This document shows positions 44,737 through 54,078 of a stretch of 64,000 bases of DNA, one piece after another. The position numbers were made by a program, and so were the translations under genes. Numbering within the stretch: position 1 is the first letter of the stretch; the number at the start of each line of letters is the position of its first letter. The stretch covers positions 177,001 through 241,000 of the forward strand of contig NC_013851.1 in NCBI RefSeq assembly GCF_000025485.1, given 5' to 3'. The stretch comes from Allochromatium vinosum DSM 180. Lineage in GTDB: Bacteria; Pseudomonadota; Gammaproteobacteria; Chromatiales; Chromatiaceae. The notes below the pieces were generated by a model that worked only from the letters and a program-made list of their open reading frames with translations, did no database searches and was not told the origin of the DNA.

Positions 44737-46418
44737 TTGCGTTGCTTCACTGTCTCAATTCGTTCGAGCGTCCTGGTCGGCTCCTGGTTGGTCTCTGGCT
44801 GCTGTTCGTGCTCGTGCCGACCGTCGGCGCACAGGGTATCTCAGCCAAGGTCGATGTGCCGGACGATCAGCGCGTGCAGACCCCGCTGACCAGCAATATT
44901 CCATCGACATTGTTGGGGCCATCACGGGTCGATGACATTCAGCCCTTTGGCTCCAGTTTGTTTGCTGGCGGTTTCAGCGCCAGGCGCGTGTCTGAGCTCA
45001 ATCCGGGTTATCGCATCATGCCTGGCGATCAGGTTACGGTTCGTGCCTGGGGCGCGCTCGAAGTCGATCTCATGCTGCCCGTCGACGCGCAGGGCAATAT
45101 CTTCATTCCCGACGTCGGTCCGGTTCAGGTCAAGGGCGTAACGTCCGCTGGATTGAATGACGTCGTGACCCGCGCGATCAAACAAGTCTATACGGACAAC
45201 GTCTCGGTCTATACCAGTCTGCAGGGCGTGCAGCCGGTGGCGGTATTCGTCACGGGGTTCGTCAAGAAACCCGGACGTTATTCGGGTGCGCCGAGCGATT
45301 CGGTGCTGAACTATCTCGATCAGGCCGGTGGTATCGATATCGAGGCCGGTAGCTTTCGGGACGTGCGCGTGCTGCGTAACCGTCGTCCAATCGCCGAGAT
45401 CGACCTCTACCCCTTCCTGCTCGATGGTCTCCTTCCGCAGCCGCAGCTCGAAGATGGCGATACCATCGTCGTCGGGCGTCAGGGGACTATGGTGACGGTC
45501 TCGGGCGATGTCGTCCAGCCCTACCGCTATGAGCTGACGGCCCGCACGCAATCGGTCGCTGATCTGATGCAGTGGGTCCAGCTCAAACCGGGCGTCTCGC
45601 ATGTGCTCCTGACCGGCGTGCGTGATGCCGGACCCTATTCGTCCTATCTGCCGTTCGACGACCTGGGGGCACACTGGCTCCAGGACGGTGACGAGCTGCT
45701 GTTCTCGATCGATCAGCGACACGAGACCATCGTGGTACAGGTCGAGGGCAGCTTCAGTGGTCCATCGCGTTTCACCGTCCCTCGTGACGCACGTCTGATG
45801 GAACTGCTCGACAGCATTCCGGTCGATCCGCAGCTGGCCGATGTCGACAGCGTTTCGATTCGACGCAAGAGTGTGGCGCAGCGCCAGCGTGAATCGCTCG
45901 ACGAAAGCCTCAAGCGGCTCGAAACCGCCTATCTGGGAGCGTCTTCGTCCACGGTCGACGAAAGCAAGATCCGGGTCGAAGAGGCCAAGCTGATCCAGGA
46001 CTTCGTCAATCGCGCCCGCCAGCTCGAACCCAGTGGACGACTGGTGGTGGCCGAGAGCGGACAGGTGCGCGATACCACCCTGCAGGATGGCGATGTCATC
46101 ACGATTCCGAATCGCTCGGACTCGGTCTTCGTCACGGGTGAAGTGCTGGTGCCGCAGGCGATGGTGTATCAGGATCGTCAGGGCGTCGACGATTATATCG
46201 AGCGTGCCGGCGGCTTCACGGATCGCGCCAATAAGCGCGACATCCTGCTGGCGCGTCAGAGTGGTGAGGTTGTGGCGGCCGACAAGGCGCAGCTCAGACC
46301 CGGCGACGAGATACTGATCCTGCCCGAGATCCCGACCAAGAATCTCGAGTTGGCCAAGACGCTGTCGCAGATCGTCTATCAGATCGCCGTGGCCACCAAG
46401 GTGGCGCTGGATCTCTGA
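44733..46418 (+). CDS. kpsD: KpsD/Wza-like polysaccharide export outer-membrane protein
   Basis: The 561-residue protein has a signal peptide (LLVGLWLLFVLVPTVGA, cut near residue 33). A polysaccharide export domain follows: YRIMPGDQVTVRAWGALE, DAQGNIFIPDVGPVQVKG and VFVTGFVKKPGRYSG. Several SLBB-type repeats come next, including VTVSGDVVQPYRYEL, VQVEGSFSGPSRFTV and VFVTGEVLVPQAMVY. This is the OPX architecture for moving capsule across the periplasm and outer membrane. Length matches KpsD rather than the shorter Wza. It overlaps the lipoprotein and precedes kpsMTE. Confidence 0.9.
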   Translation: MIALLHCLNSFERPGRLLVGLWLLFVLVPTVGAQGISAKVDVPDDQRVQTPLTSNIPSTLLGPSRVDDIQPFGSSLFAGGFSARRVSELNPGYRIMPGDQVTVRAWGALEVDLMLPVDAQGNIFIPDVGPVQVKGVTSAGLNDVVTRAIKQVYTDNVSVYTSLQGVQPVAVFVTGFVKKPGRYSGAPSDSVLNYLDQAGGIDIEAGSFRDVRVLRNRRPIAEIDLYPFLLDGLLPQPQLEDGDTIVVGRQGTMVTVSGDVVQPYRYELTARTQSVADLMQWVQLKPGVSHVLLTGVRDAGPYSSYLPFDDLGAHWLQDGDELLFSIDQRHETIVVQVEGSFSGPSRFTVPRDARLMELLDSIPVDPQLADVDSVSIRRKSVAQRQRESLDESLKRLETAYLGASSSTVDESKIRVEEAKLIQDFVNRARQLEPSGRLVVAESGQVRDTTLQDGDVITIPNRSDSVFVTGEVLVPQAMVYQDRQGVDDYIERAGGFTDRANKRDILLARQSGEVVAADKAQLRPGDEILILPEIPTKNLELAKTLSQIVYQIAVATKVALDL

Positions 46419-46435
46419 GCAATGCGCCGGCTGTG

Positions 46436-47230
46436 ATGAGTAGTACCGGCATAAGATCGCCCTGGCAGGTCACCTGGAGTGTCTGGCATGCGCTGTTCAT
46501 GCGTGAGGTGCTGGCGCGGACCATGGGCAACCGATTGGGCTGGTTCTGGATGCTGGCCGAACCCGTGGCTTTCATTGCCATCATGGTGGGTATTCGCGAG
46601 ATGATGGGGCGGATGCGCTTGGTCACGGGGGCGGAATTCATTCCCTGGCTGATCGTCGGTATCACCGCCTTCTTTCTCTTTCGTGAGTCTTTTACACGCT
46701 CGTTGACCGCCATCGAGGCCAATCAGGCGCTCTTTGCTTACCGTCAGGTCAAACCCATCGATCCAGTGCTGGTGCGCAGCACCATGGAGGCGGTACTCAA
46801 GAGTGTGGTGCTGCTGATTCTGATGGTCATAGGCGTACTGCTCGGGATGGATGTCTTGCCTGATGATCCGCTGGGTGCGCTCTTTCTCTGGTGCTCGATC
46901 TGGCTCCTGGGGGTGGGGGGAGCGATGGTCATGTCGGTTGTCGTGCGACTCGTACCTGATACCCAGCATGTCGTCGCTATGCTGATGCTGCCGATGTTCA
47001 TATTGTCCGGCGCAATCTTTCCAATTCAAACCATGCCGCATTCCATCCAGGTGTATCTGCTCTACAACCCGATGCTGCATGGTGTGGAACTGCTGCGTCT
47101 CGAATTCTTCCCGGGATACACAGCCATCTCGGGCGTGAGCCTCGACTATCTGTGGCACTGGAGTCTGACCATGCTCGCGCTTGGGTTGGCATTGCATCGG
47201 CGATTCGAATCGAGACTCAAAGCGCAATGA
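46436..47230 (+). CDS. kpsM: Capsule ABC transporter permease KpsM
   Basis: The 264-residue inner-membrane protein has six hydrophobic segments and the ABC-2 permease motif region LREL-like FMREVLARTMGNRLGWFW near the N-terminus. With KpsT it exports lipid-linked polysaccharide. I use ATG 46436 rather than the adjacent GTG 46433. Its stop overlaps kpsT by ATGA. Confidence 0.92.
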   Translation: MSSTGIRSPWQVTWSVWHALFMREVLARTMGNRLGWFWMLAEPVAFIAIMVGIREMMGRMRLVTGAEFIPWLIVGITAFFLFRESFTRSLTAIEANQALFAYRQVKPIDPVLVRSTMEAVLKSVVLLILMVIGVLLGMDVLPDDPLGALFLWCSIWLLGVGGAMVMSVVVRLVPDTQHVVAMLMLPMFILSGAIFPIQTMPHSIQVYLLYNPMLHGVELLRLEFFPGYTAISGVSLDYLWHWSLTMLALGLALHRRFESRLKAQ

Positions 47231-47916
47231 TCGAAGTCAGGAGCGTCTACAAACGCTATCACACGCGTAATCATCAGGCGGCCGACTGGGTCTTGCGTGA
47301 TGTGAATTTCCACTTGCCGCCTAGTGTGAGTCTCGGTGTCGTGGGGGGCAATGGCGTGGGCAAATCGACGCTGTTGCGTCTGATCGGCGGTATGGATCAT
47401 CCTGATCGCGGCGAGGTGATTCGCCGTTGCCGTGTGTCATGGCCGATCGGTTTGACCGGTGGGTTCCAGGGATCCATGACCGGACGCCAGAACGTCAAGT
47501 TCATTGCTCGCATCCATGGTGATACAGACCGCATCCAGCAAGTGGTCGATTTCGTACAGGACTTCGCCGAGATCGGCAAGGCGTTCGATGAGCCGATCAA
47601 GACCTATTCCAGTGGCATGCGCAGTCGTCTCGCTTTTGGGCTGTCACTGGCCTTCGAATTCGACGTCTATCTCTCCGACGAAGCCACAGCCACCGGTGAC
47701 GCCTCGTTCAAGGCCAAGGCCAAGCAGGCCTTCGACGAGCGGGTCGGCAAGGCCAGTATCATCATGGTCTCGCACAGTGAGGGCATTCTGCGCGATCTCT
47801 GCCAGGCGGGTCTCTGGCTGCGTAAGGGCGAGGCGATCTGGTTCGATGACATCGCCGATGCGCTGGCGGCTTATCATGAGAGTATCGGGCAAGTCAAACC
47901 ACGGAAAGCCGCATGA
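47227..47916 (+). CDS. kpsT: Capsule ABC transporter ATPase KpsT
   Basis: The 229-residue ATPase starts at ATG 47227 (MIEVRSVYKRYHTR). Walker A is GGNGVGKST (40-48), the signature is YSSGMRSRLAFGL, Walker B is FDVYLSDEA and the switch histidine is in MVSHSEG. The frame extended to 47152 is rejected. It overlaps kpsM and kpsE by ATGA, giving a tightly coupled kpsD-M-T-E string. Confidence 0.94.
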   Translation: MIEVRSVYKRYHTRNHQAADWVLRDVNFHLPPSVSLGVVGGNGVGKSTLLRLIGGMDHPDRGEVIRRCRVSWPIGLTGGFQGSMTGRQNVKFIARIHGDTDRIQQVVDFVQDFAEIGKAFDEPIKTYSSGMRSRLAFGLSLAFEFDVYLSDEATATGDASFKAKAKQAFDERVGKASIIMVSHSEGILRDLCQAGLWLRKGEAIWFDDIADALAAYHESIGQVKPRKAA

Positions 47917-48992
47917 AGCCATTGCGCCAAAATCCGCTGTGGACAGTGATCCTGTTCTTCGTTCTCGGTGCGACCCTCTATTGGTCTTTCATTGCCAGCG
48001 ATCGTTTCGTCTCGCGTGCCAATGTCGTGTTGTTGAGTGCGCAGATCAGCAAGCCCGATGTCGGTCTGTCGGCGATTCTCCGGGGCATGAGCAACAACGA
48101 TCTGCTGATCCTGCGTGACTTCATGCGTTCGACCGACATGCTCGCGCGACTCCAGACTGAACTCGACCTGCGTGCGCACTATTCCAATTCCGATATCGAC
48201 TGGTTTTCGCGCTTGTCGGCGCCCGATGTGCCGACCGAGACCTTTCATCGTTATGTGCTCAAGCGTCTCTCGATCGAGTTCGATGAGTATGCTCAGGTGC
48301 TGCGTATCAGCGCCCAGGCCTATGACCCCGGGATGGCGCAGCGTATCGTCGCTTTGCTGCTGGAGGCCGGTGAGGAGCACATGAACGTCATGGGCCACAG
48401 GCTCGCTGAGGAGCAGGTGCACTTCATCGAGAAGCAGGTCGAGGTTCTGCATCAGCGCATGCTCGAGGATAGCGAGCGCATGCTGAGCTATCAGAACGAA
48501 CACGGCCTAGTCTCGCCGACCGAGACCGTTGGCAGTCTCAGCGGCGTGATCGCCAAGCTGGAGGGTGAGCTCGCCGGGCTTCAGGCGCGCAAGGCGGCGC
48601 TCAGCGTCTCACAGAGCGAACGCGCTCCCGAGATGATGAAACTCGACAGCGAGATCAAGGGGATGCGTGAGCAGATCGCCACCGAGCGTGCCCGGCTCGC
48701 GCGCGCCTCGGGCGATGCGCTCAACCGGCTCGCGGCCGAATACGAACTCCTGCGCTTGCAGTACGAGTTCTCCAACGAACTCTACTCCAGCGCCGTGACC
48801 GCGCTCGAGAATACCCGTGTCGAGGCCGCACGCGCGCTCAAGCAGGTCTCGGTCCTGCAAACGCCGACCTTGCCGGAATATTCGACACAGCCGCGCCGGC
48901 TCTACAACATCACAGTGTTCGCCATCCTGGCCGCGCTCACCGGTATCATCCTGCAATTACTGCTGGCCATCATCCGCGACCACAAGGATTGA
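47913..48992 (+). CDS. kpsE: KpsE-like inner-membrane capsule export protein
   Basis: The 359-residue protein has an N-terminal membrane helix (about 9-27, LWTVILFFVLGATLYWSFI), a long periplasmic coiled coil (about 160-310) and a C-terminal helix (about 328-352). The TPTLPEYSTQPRRLYN motif before the last helix is typical of PCP-3/KpsE proteins. It bridges KpsMT to the KpsD-like outer-membrane protein. It ends the plus-strand export operon and converges with kpsC. Confidence 0.9.
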   Translation: MKPLRQNPLWTVILFFVLGATLYWSFIASDRFVSRANVVLLSAQISKPDVGLSAILRGMSNNDLLILRDFMRSTDMLARLQTELDLRAHYSNSDIDWFSRLSAPDVPTETFHRYVLKRLSIEFDEYAQVLRISAQAYDPGMAQRIVALLLEAGEEHMNVMGHRLAEEQVHFIEKQVEVLHQRMLEDSERMLSYQNEHGLVSPTETVGSLSGVIAKLEGELAGLQARKAALSVSQSERAPEMMKLDSEIKGMREQIATERARLARASGDALNRLAAEYELLRLQYEFSNELYSSAVTALENTRVEAARALKQVSVLQTPTLPEYSTQPRRLYNITVFAILAALTGIILQLLLAIIRDHKD

Positions 48993-49009
48993 CGCCATCC
49001 GGCGCCGGC

Positions 49010-51010
49010 TCAGCCGCTTGGACGCCGGTCGCGCAGGGCGGCCAGCCGTCCCAGCACCGGACGCACGAACACCCGGCGCCAAAACGTCAGTCGCTCGCCC
49101 CGCGCGCGCCATTCCAGCAGCTCGTCGAGCGCGTGCTCGGCGGTCGTGAAGCGGCTCGTCACCCGACTGACATAGGTCGGATAGAGCAGAAGCGCGCCGG
49201 CCACCAACATCTCCAGCGACAGGCGACGCGTGCGGCGCGCCGGGGGCAAACGGTCCTCGGTCAGCCCCCAGCCGGCATAGAACGGCTGACCATGACAGAC
49301 GACCCGTTTGCCGCGCAGCAGCGCCTCGAAGCCTGCCAGCGAGGTGAGTACATGCAGTTCATCGACCGCATCGAGCAAGGTCGCCATGGGCACATCGACG
49401 ATCAGTTCGTCACACCAAGTGCGTGCGGCAGACTCGTGCTCACCAGCCGCGCGCAAGCCGGCCGTGACATCCGGATGCGGCTTGTAGAGAACATAGGCGT
49501 CGGGATGGGCTTCGCGCACGGCCCGCAACAGCTCCAGATTGTGCCGGATGCCAGGCGCGCCGAGCCGGATCGAGGCATCCGTCTCCACCTGTCCCGGCAC
49601 CAGGATCACCCGTCTGGCGGTCGCCGGACGTTGCCAGTGCGCCGCGCCGACGTTGTACTTGGTCAAGCCCGAGGCGACGATCCGCTCGCGCAATCTTCGC
49701 GCACGCTCCAGTAGCGCCTCGTCGAAGACCTGGGTTTCGAGCAGGATCTCCAGATCTGAGGGTCGGCTCGGATCATAGTAGAGCCCACGCTGATCGATGA
49801 CCCAGGACAACGGCTCGACCAGATCCGCCCCCAGGCCCACCGAGCGCAAGAAGCCATCCTCCAGGCGCAGGATGGTCCGACCTTCGGGCGCCGCCGCCAG
49901 ACCCCACACCGCCAACGGGATGCGAGCATCGCCCTTGATCTGTCTTGCATCATGAGGTCTGGTCTCGAATTCGACCCGGCTCCCCTGCATGAAGCGTCGT
50001 ACCAGCGGACGTTTCCAAGCCGAAAAATTCAGTGCCCGGATCGTTTCGGGAAAGCGCTCGCGCATCCGTCGCTGCAAACCCATCCACTCCAGCACGCGCT
50101 CGATCTCGCAGCGTTCGCCGGTTTCAGGATCCAGATAACGTGGAGCGGCGATCAGTGCTCCATGGATCAGGGACTCCAGGCCGACCGGCGCCCGTCGTTC
50201 CAGCCTGGGCAACTCGTCCTCGGTCAGCCCCCAGCCGGCGTAGAATGGCATCCCGAAGACACGCGCCCGCCGCCCCCAGAGCAGCGCTTCGAAGCCGAGC
50301 TGTGAGGTGACCGTGTAAACCGTCTCGACCCGTTCCAGGAGCGATACCGGATGCAGATCGCGTGTCAGCAGCCGCACCCGCTCCAGCCTGGCGAGCCGCT
50401 CGGGATCGAAATGACCGCGCTTGCGTCCGGCGAAGACGTCGGGATGGATCTTTACGAGAATGACGGCCCGGGGATTCTCGTCCAGTGCCGCTTCCAGCAG
50501 GTGCTGGAAGCTTTTCGAGTCGGCCAGACCATGGGTGATGGCCGGATCGCCAAAGGTCTGATCGACCACCAGTACGGCGGGGGAGGGCAGGGGTTCGCGC
50601 TCTTCGCGCAAATGGTTGTACTTCGATACCCGCGCCGCGCACCAGGCCGAGCGCAAGGACCGCGCGCGCGCGGTCTCGGTGTCGGACAGCGGATGCCGGA
50701 TCAGTGTTTCCAAACGCGATGGGCGCGTTGCATCATAGTAGACACCCAGGTCGTCGACGATCAGCGACAGCGGTGGATCCTGGTTGCCGAGTCCGACCGA
50801 GCGCAGAAATCCGTCTTCCAGCGCCAGATAGGGCAGACCATGGCGGCGCGCATAGTCACGCGCCCGGCGCGAGGTCGCTTTCAGGCCCCAGCCTGCAATA
50901 GCCGACAGCTCCGGGCGAGCGCGCCATGGACTCACGGCGACGACAGGCTCTCCAAGCACGACCTCCAGCCCAGGAATCCGCAGGATCCCGCGTGAAAGAA
51001 CTCCAATCAT
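49010..51010 (-). CDS. kpsC: KpsC-like dual-module capsule Kdo transferase
   Basis: The 666-residue protein has two related glycosyltransferase modules. Each has EDGFLRSVGLG (about residues 64-74 and 402-412) and FYAGWGLTED (about 262-271 and 575-584). The two modules are expected to add alternating beta-linked Kdo residues of the poly-Kdo linker, together with KpsS. It is on the minus strand, convergent with kpsE. Its start overlaps the divergent glycosyltransferase gene by about 19 bases. Confidence 0.92.
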   Translation of the reverse strand: MIGVLSRGILRIPGLEVVLGEPVVAVSPWRARPELSAIAGWGLKATSRRARDYARRHGLPYLALEDGFLRSVGLGNQDPPLSLIVDDLGVYYDATRPSRLETLIRHPLSDTETARARSLRSAWCAARVSKYNHLREEREPLPSPAVLVVDQTFGDPAITHGLADSKSFQHLLEAALDENPRAVILVKIHPDVFAGRKRGHFDPERLARLERVRLLTRDLHPVSLLERVETVYTVTSQLGFEALLWGRRARVFGMPFYAGWGLTEDELPRLERRAPVGLESLIHGALIAAPRYLDPETGERCEIERVLEWMGLQRRMRERFPETIRALNFSAWKRPLVRRFMQGSRVEFETRPHDARQIKGDARIPLAVWGLAAAPEGRTILRLEDGFLRSVGLGADLVEPLSWVIDQRGLYYDPSRPSDLEILLETQVFDEALLERARRLRERIVASGLTKYNVGAAHWQRPATARRVILVPGQVETDASIRLGAPGIRHNLELLRAVREAHPDAYVLYKPHPDVTAGLRAAGEHESAARTWCDELIVDVPMATLLDAVDELHVLTSLAGFEALLRGKRVVCHGQPFYAGWGLTEDRLPPARRTRRLSLEMLVAGALLLYPTYVSRVTSRFTTAEHALDELLEWRARGERLTFWRRVFVRPVLGRLAALRDRRPSG

Positions 51011-51990
51011 CTCCAGCTCCCATCCATCTGATCGAGGAGCGTCCCAATCCTTCGACCGATTACTTCGTGCGCCCGGTTCTGCAGGCCAGCGGGCGGCCCA
51101 TTCACTGTTACACCTTCAGTCGATCGCTTCCCGATCCGAGTGCACTGACGGGCGCCAGTGTCGTTCTGGTACGCTATGTGCCGGCCGCCTGGGCCGGATT
51201 CATCGAGCGCCATCGTTCGCGACTCGGCGAACTCATCTTCTTCATGGACGACGATCTCTTCGATCTCAACGCCGCGCGCGGCACGAACTGGCGCTATCGT
51301 CTCAAGCTCGCGCGACTGGCCACCTGGCGTCGCGACTGGCTGAAGGCCCAGGGTGCCGCCCTCTGGGTCTCCACACCCTATCTGCGCGACAAATATGCCG
51401 ACTGGCAGCCGCAGCTGATCCGGCCCGCACCGTTGCCCGCGCCCATCGTCGACGAGCATGTTCGCGTCTTCTACCACGGCAGCGCCTCGCACGAGGCCGA
51501 GATTCGCTGGCTCCACCCCGTGATCGAGGCGGCGCTCCAGGCCGAGCCGCGTCTGAGCTTCGAGATCATCGGAACCTCCAGGGTCAATCGGCTCTATCGG
51601 CGTCTGCCGCGCACCACGGTCGTGCATCCCATGTCCTGGCCCACGTATCGAGCCTTCATCGCCATGCCGGGGCGACACATCGGACTGGCGCCGCTGCTCG
51701 ACAGTCCCTTCAATCACGCCCGTTCCTGCACCAAATTCTTCGATATCACCCGAGCCGGCGCCGTTGGGATCTATGCGCCTGGTCCTGTCTGCGCCGATAT
51801 GATCGAGCATGATGTCAACGGCTGGGTCGTCGCGCTCGATCCGGACGCCTGGACCAATGCCATACTGAGGTTGACGCGCGATGTCCCTCTACGTCGAAGC
51901 CTGCTGGACGGCGCGCGCGCGACAGCGCCTCGCTCAGTCCCCTGGTCCGGATCTACAACCAGGGCCGATCCACCATGGGCATATGACTGA
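50992..51990 (+). CDS. Glycosyltransferase (GT-B-like) of the capsule locus
   Basis: The product begins at GTG 50992 behind AGGA (spacing 6-8); an in-frame ATG at 50926 lies inside kpsC and is less likely. The 332 residues show VVLVRYVPAAWAGFIE, the acidic FFMDDDLFDL, VFYHGSASHEAEI and IGLAPLLDSPFNHARS followed by FFDITRAGAVGIY, a GT4-like C-terminal half. Donor and acceptor are unknown. Its 3' end overlaps the end of the convergent GT2 gene by 38 bases. Confidence 0.78.
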   Translation: MKELQSSPAPIHLIEERPNPSTDYFVRPVLQASGRPIHCYTFSRSLPDPSALTGASVVLVRYVPAAWAGFIERHRSRLGELIFFMDDDLFDLNAARGTNWRYRLKLARLATWRRDWLKAQGAALWVSTPYLRDKYADWQPQLIRPAPLPAPIVDEHVRVFYHGSASHEAEIRWLHPVIEAALQAEPRLSFEIIGTSRVNRLYRRLPRTTVVHPMSWPTYRAFIAMPGRHIGLAPLLDSPFNHARSCTKFFDITRAGAVGIYAPGPVCADMIEHDVNGWVVALDPDAWTNAILRLTRDVPLRRSLLDGARATAPRSVPWSGSTTRADPPWAYD

Positions 51991-54076
51991 GTGAAAAATC
52001 CGGGCGTTGATAACTCAGGTTCAGATTGTAAAAGGGATCATGCCGCATCACGGCCCCCCAACGCTGGCGCATGTACGCGAGTTCACGTGCCGCGCGGGCG
52101 ATCTTCCGGGGGTCTTCCTGCTTGCCGCGCGACACGGATTCATGGTGATAGAGTTCGGCCCGTGGTGTCCAAACGACGCGCCACCCATGTTCGCGGACCC
52201 GTAGACAGTAATCGACATCGTTGAAGGCCACTGGCAGGTGTTCTTCGTCGAAGCCCCCGAGTTGCAGATAGAGATGACGCCAGGTCAGGAGGCAGGCCGC
52301 CGTCACGGCCGACAGATCCTGCGCCAGGATCGCGCGATCACAGTATCCGGGGTCGGCTCGATCGAGGAAGGCATGCAGATGATGCGCACAGCCTCCAGGA
52401 CCGACCGTGTCGCCGGCATGCTGGATACGTCCATCGCTGTAATAGAGCTTGGCTCCAACCACGCCCACACCTGGCTGGATCAGATGGCCGACCATGATCT
52501 CCAGCCAGTCCGGCGTGATGATTTCGGTATCGTTGTTGAGCAGACAGAGCACATCTCCCTGAGCCTGATGAGCCGCCGCGTTGTTCAGTGCCGAGAAGTT
52601 GAACGGGCGTTCGTCGCGAATCACCCGAATCGTCGCTCGATTGGTCTGTGATCGCGATCGCTCCACGAGCCTGTTGAGGTAATCGCGTGTTTCGGGTTCG
52701 ACGCTGCCATTGTCGATGATCAAGACCTCGAAGTCCGGATAGGTGCTCGATGACAGCAGGCTCTCCACGCAAGGTCGGAGATACTCCAGCTTGTCGCGGG
52801 TCGGAATGAGAAGGCTGACACGCGGAGGCGGATCGGGCAGCGTATAGCGCACGTCGTAATGTCCGCGTTCCGTGGGGCTGACGGTGGCGGAGACTCCGAT
52901 ACGATCGAGGTGGGCCTGAACCACATTCGGCGACGAATCGATCCGAATCGTTGATGGAAGATGCCACACCGGCGCGGCCAGATGCAGGATCTGCTCTGAC
53001 TTCAGCGACTCACAGAGACCAAGTAGCAAGGCATGGAGATCCGCGCTCGATGTCGGCTCCGGCAGGCCGTGCTCGGACATGAACTGCCGCCGTGTCTCGT
53101 GATGGAAGATCACCGTTGGGCCGATATAGGGTGTCGATCGCAGCAGCTCGGGCGACCAATCGGGTTTGAACACCGGGTTCCGGGGCTGGCCGGACTCATC
53201 GTGCACGTCATGATCACAATAGATCAGGCGAGCCGCCGGGTGCGCGCGGATGACCTCGGCAAACCAGTAGAGCGCATGCTCCGACAGGGTCATGCCATGT
53301 TCCAGATGGAGGGTCCAGTCAGGCGTGCCGGCAGTCGCCGCCCCGTTGAGGCTGAAGTCCCGATAGAGTTGGGATTCGAGCGAGGCCAGGGTTTTGGCCA
53401 GAGCGCCCGCGTGTCGATCCGTGCGGTCGTCGAGATGGATCTCGAAATGCGGACGCGCCCTGGTCCAGCGGCGGAGGCGTCGTCGGATGAGTCGACGGTC
53501 GTGATGGCTCAGTTGGCCGAACAAAGCGAACCACTGCTCATAGAACAGCGAGGGCGCATAAAAGCGCGTGTTGCCTGCCAGACGATAGGCGCGTTCGAGG
53601 TCGAATAGTGGCGTATACAGCCGCAGGCCCAGGATCGACCGTTGTCGACGTGACAGCTTGGCATAGACCGGCAGGACACGCCGCCAGCGATACGCGGTAC
53701 GTTTCAGCCAGCCGGCCGGCTCGAGGCGCCAATCATGCAGCTCGAATTTTCCCAGAGAACGCATCGGTTGCAAGCGCAGACGGCGTACCCCATCGGGTAA
53801 TTCGATCAGTTCAAGCAGCGTCCCCTTCAGTGAGATCGGGAGATCATAGTGATAGTCGGCGCCATCGGTCTCGATGAAGAGGCGGGCCGAAAAGTCGCGT
53901 CCACGGCGGATCAAACGGCCTCGCAGCAACACCCAGCCCGACGGCAACTCACCCTGCCAAGTCAGCTCGATCCATGCGGGGATGGAGTCGATTTCATAGA
54001 CGCCATTCTTGCAAGTAAGGTGCGGCGGCCTTTCAAGCGGAGTCAGTGCTGATTCGGCCGTTTTTTTTATTTTCAT
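51953..54076 (-). CDS. Family 2 glycosyltransferase with long N-terminal region
   Basis: The 707-residue protein starts at ATG 54076, two bases after the stop of the upstream gene; a TTG two codons earlier is also in frame. The first 230 residues are a non-catalytic beta-rich domain. A GT2-like segment at about 235-400 comes first, and the main GT-A domain begins RVSLLIPTRDKLEYLRPCVE (about 418). It has FEVLIIDNGS, LLNNDTEI (DxD-like) and VAFNDVDYCLRVREHGWR. This matches rhamnosyl/galactosyl GT2 enzymes of surface glycans. Codons 2-6 contain an A8 tract (54061-54068). Confidence 0.87.
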   Translation of the reverse strand: MKIKKTAESALTPLERPPHLTCKNGVYEIDSIPAWIELTWQGELPSGWVLLRGRLIRRGRDFSARLFIETDGADYHYDLPISLKGTLLELIELPDGVRRLRLQPMRSLGKFELHDWRLEPAGWLKRTAYRWRRVLPVYAKLSRRQRSILGLRLYTPLFDLERAYRLAGNTRFYAPSLFYEQWFALFGQLSHHDRRLIRRRLRRWTRARPHFEIHLDDRTDRHAGALAKTLASLESQLYRDFSLNGAATAGTPDWTLHLEHGMTLSEHALYWFAEVIRAHPAARLIYCDHDVHDESGQPRNPVFKPDWSPELLRSTPYIGPTVIFHHETRRQFMSEHGLPEPTSSADLHALLLGLCESLKSEQILHLAAPVWHLPSTIRIDSSPNVVQAHLDRIGVSATVSPTERGHYDVRYTLPDPPPRVSLLIPTRDKLEYLRPCVESLLSSSTYPDFEVLIIDNGSVEPETRDYLNRLVERSRSQTNRATIRVIRDERPFNFSALNNAAAHQAQGDVLCLLNNDTEIITPDWLEIMVGHLIQPGVGVVGAKLYYSDGRIQHAGDTVGPGGCAHHLHAFLDRADPGYCDRAILAQDLSAVTAACLLTWRHLYLQLGGFDEEHLPVAFNDVDYCLRVREHGWRVVWTPRAELYHHESVSRGKQEDPRKIARAARELAYMRQRWGAVMRHDPFYNLNLSYQRPDFSLSHMPMVDRPWL

Positions 54077-54078
54077 GC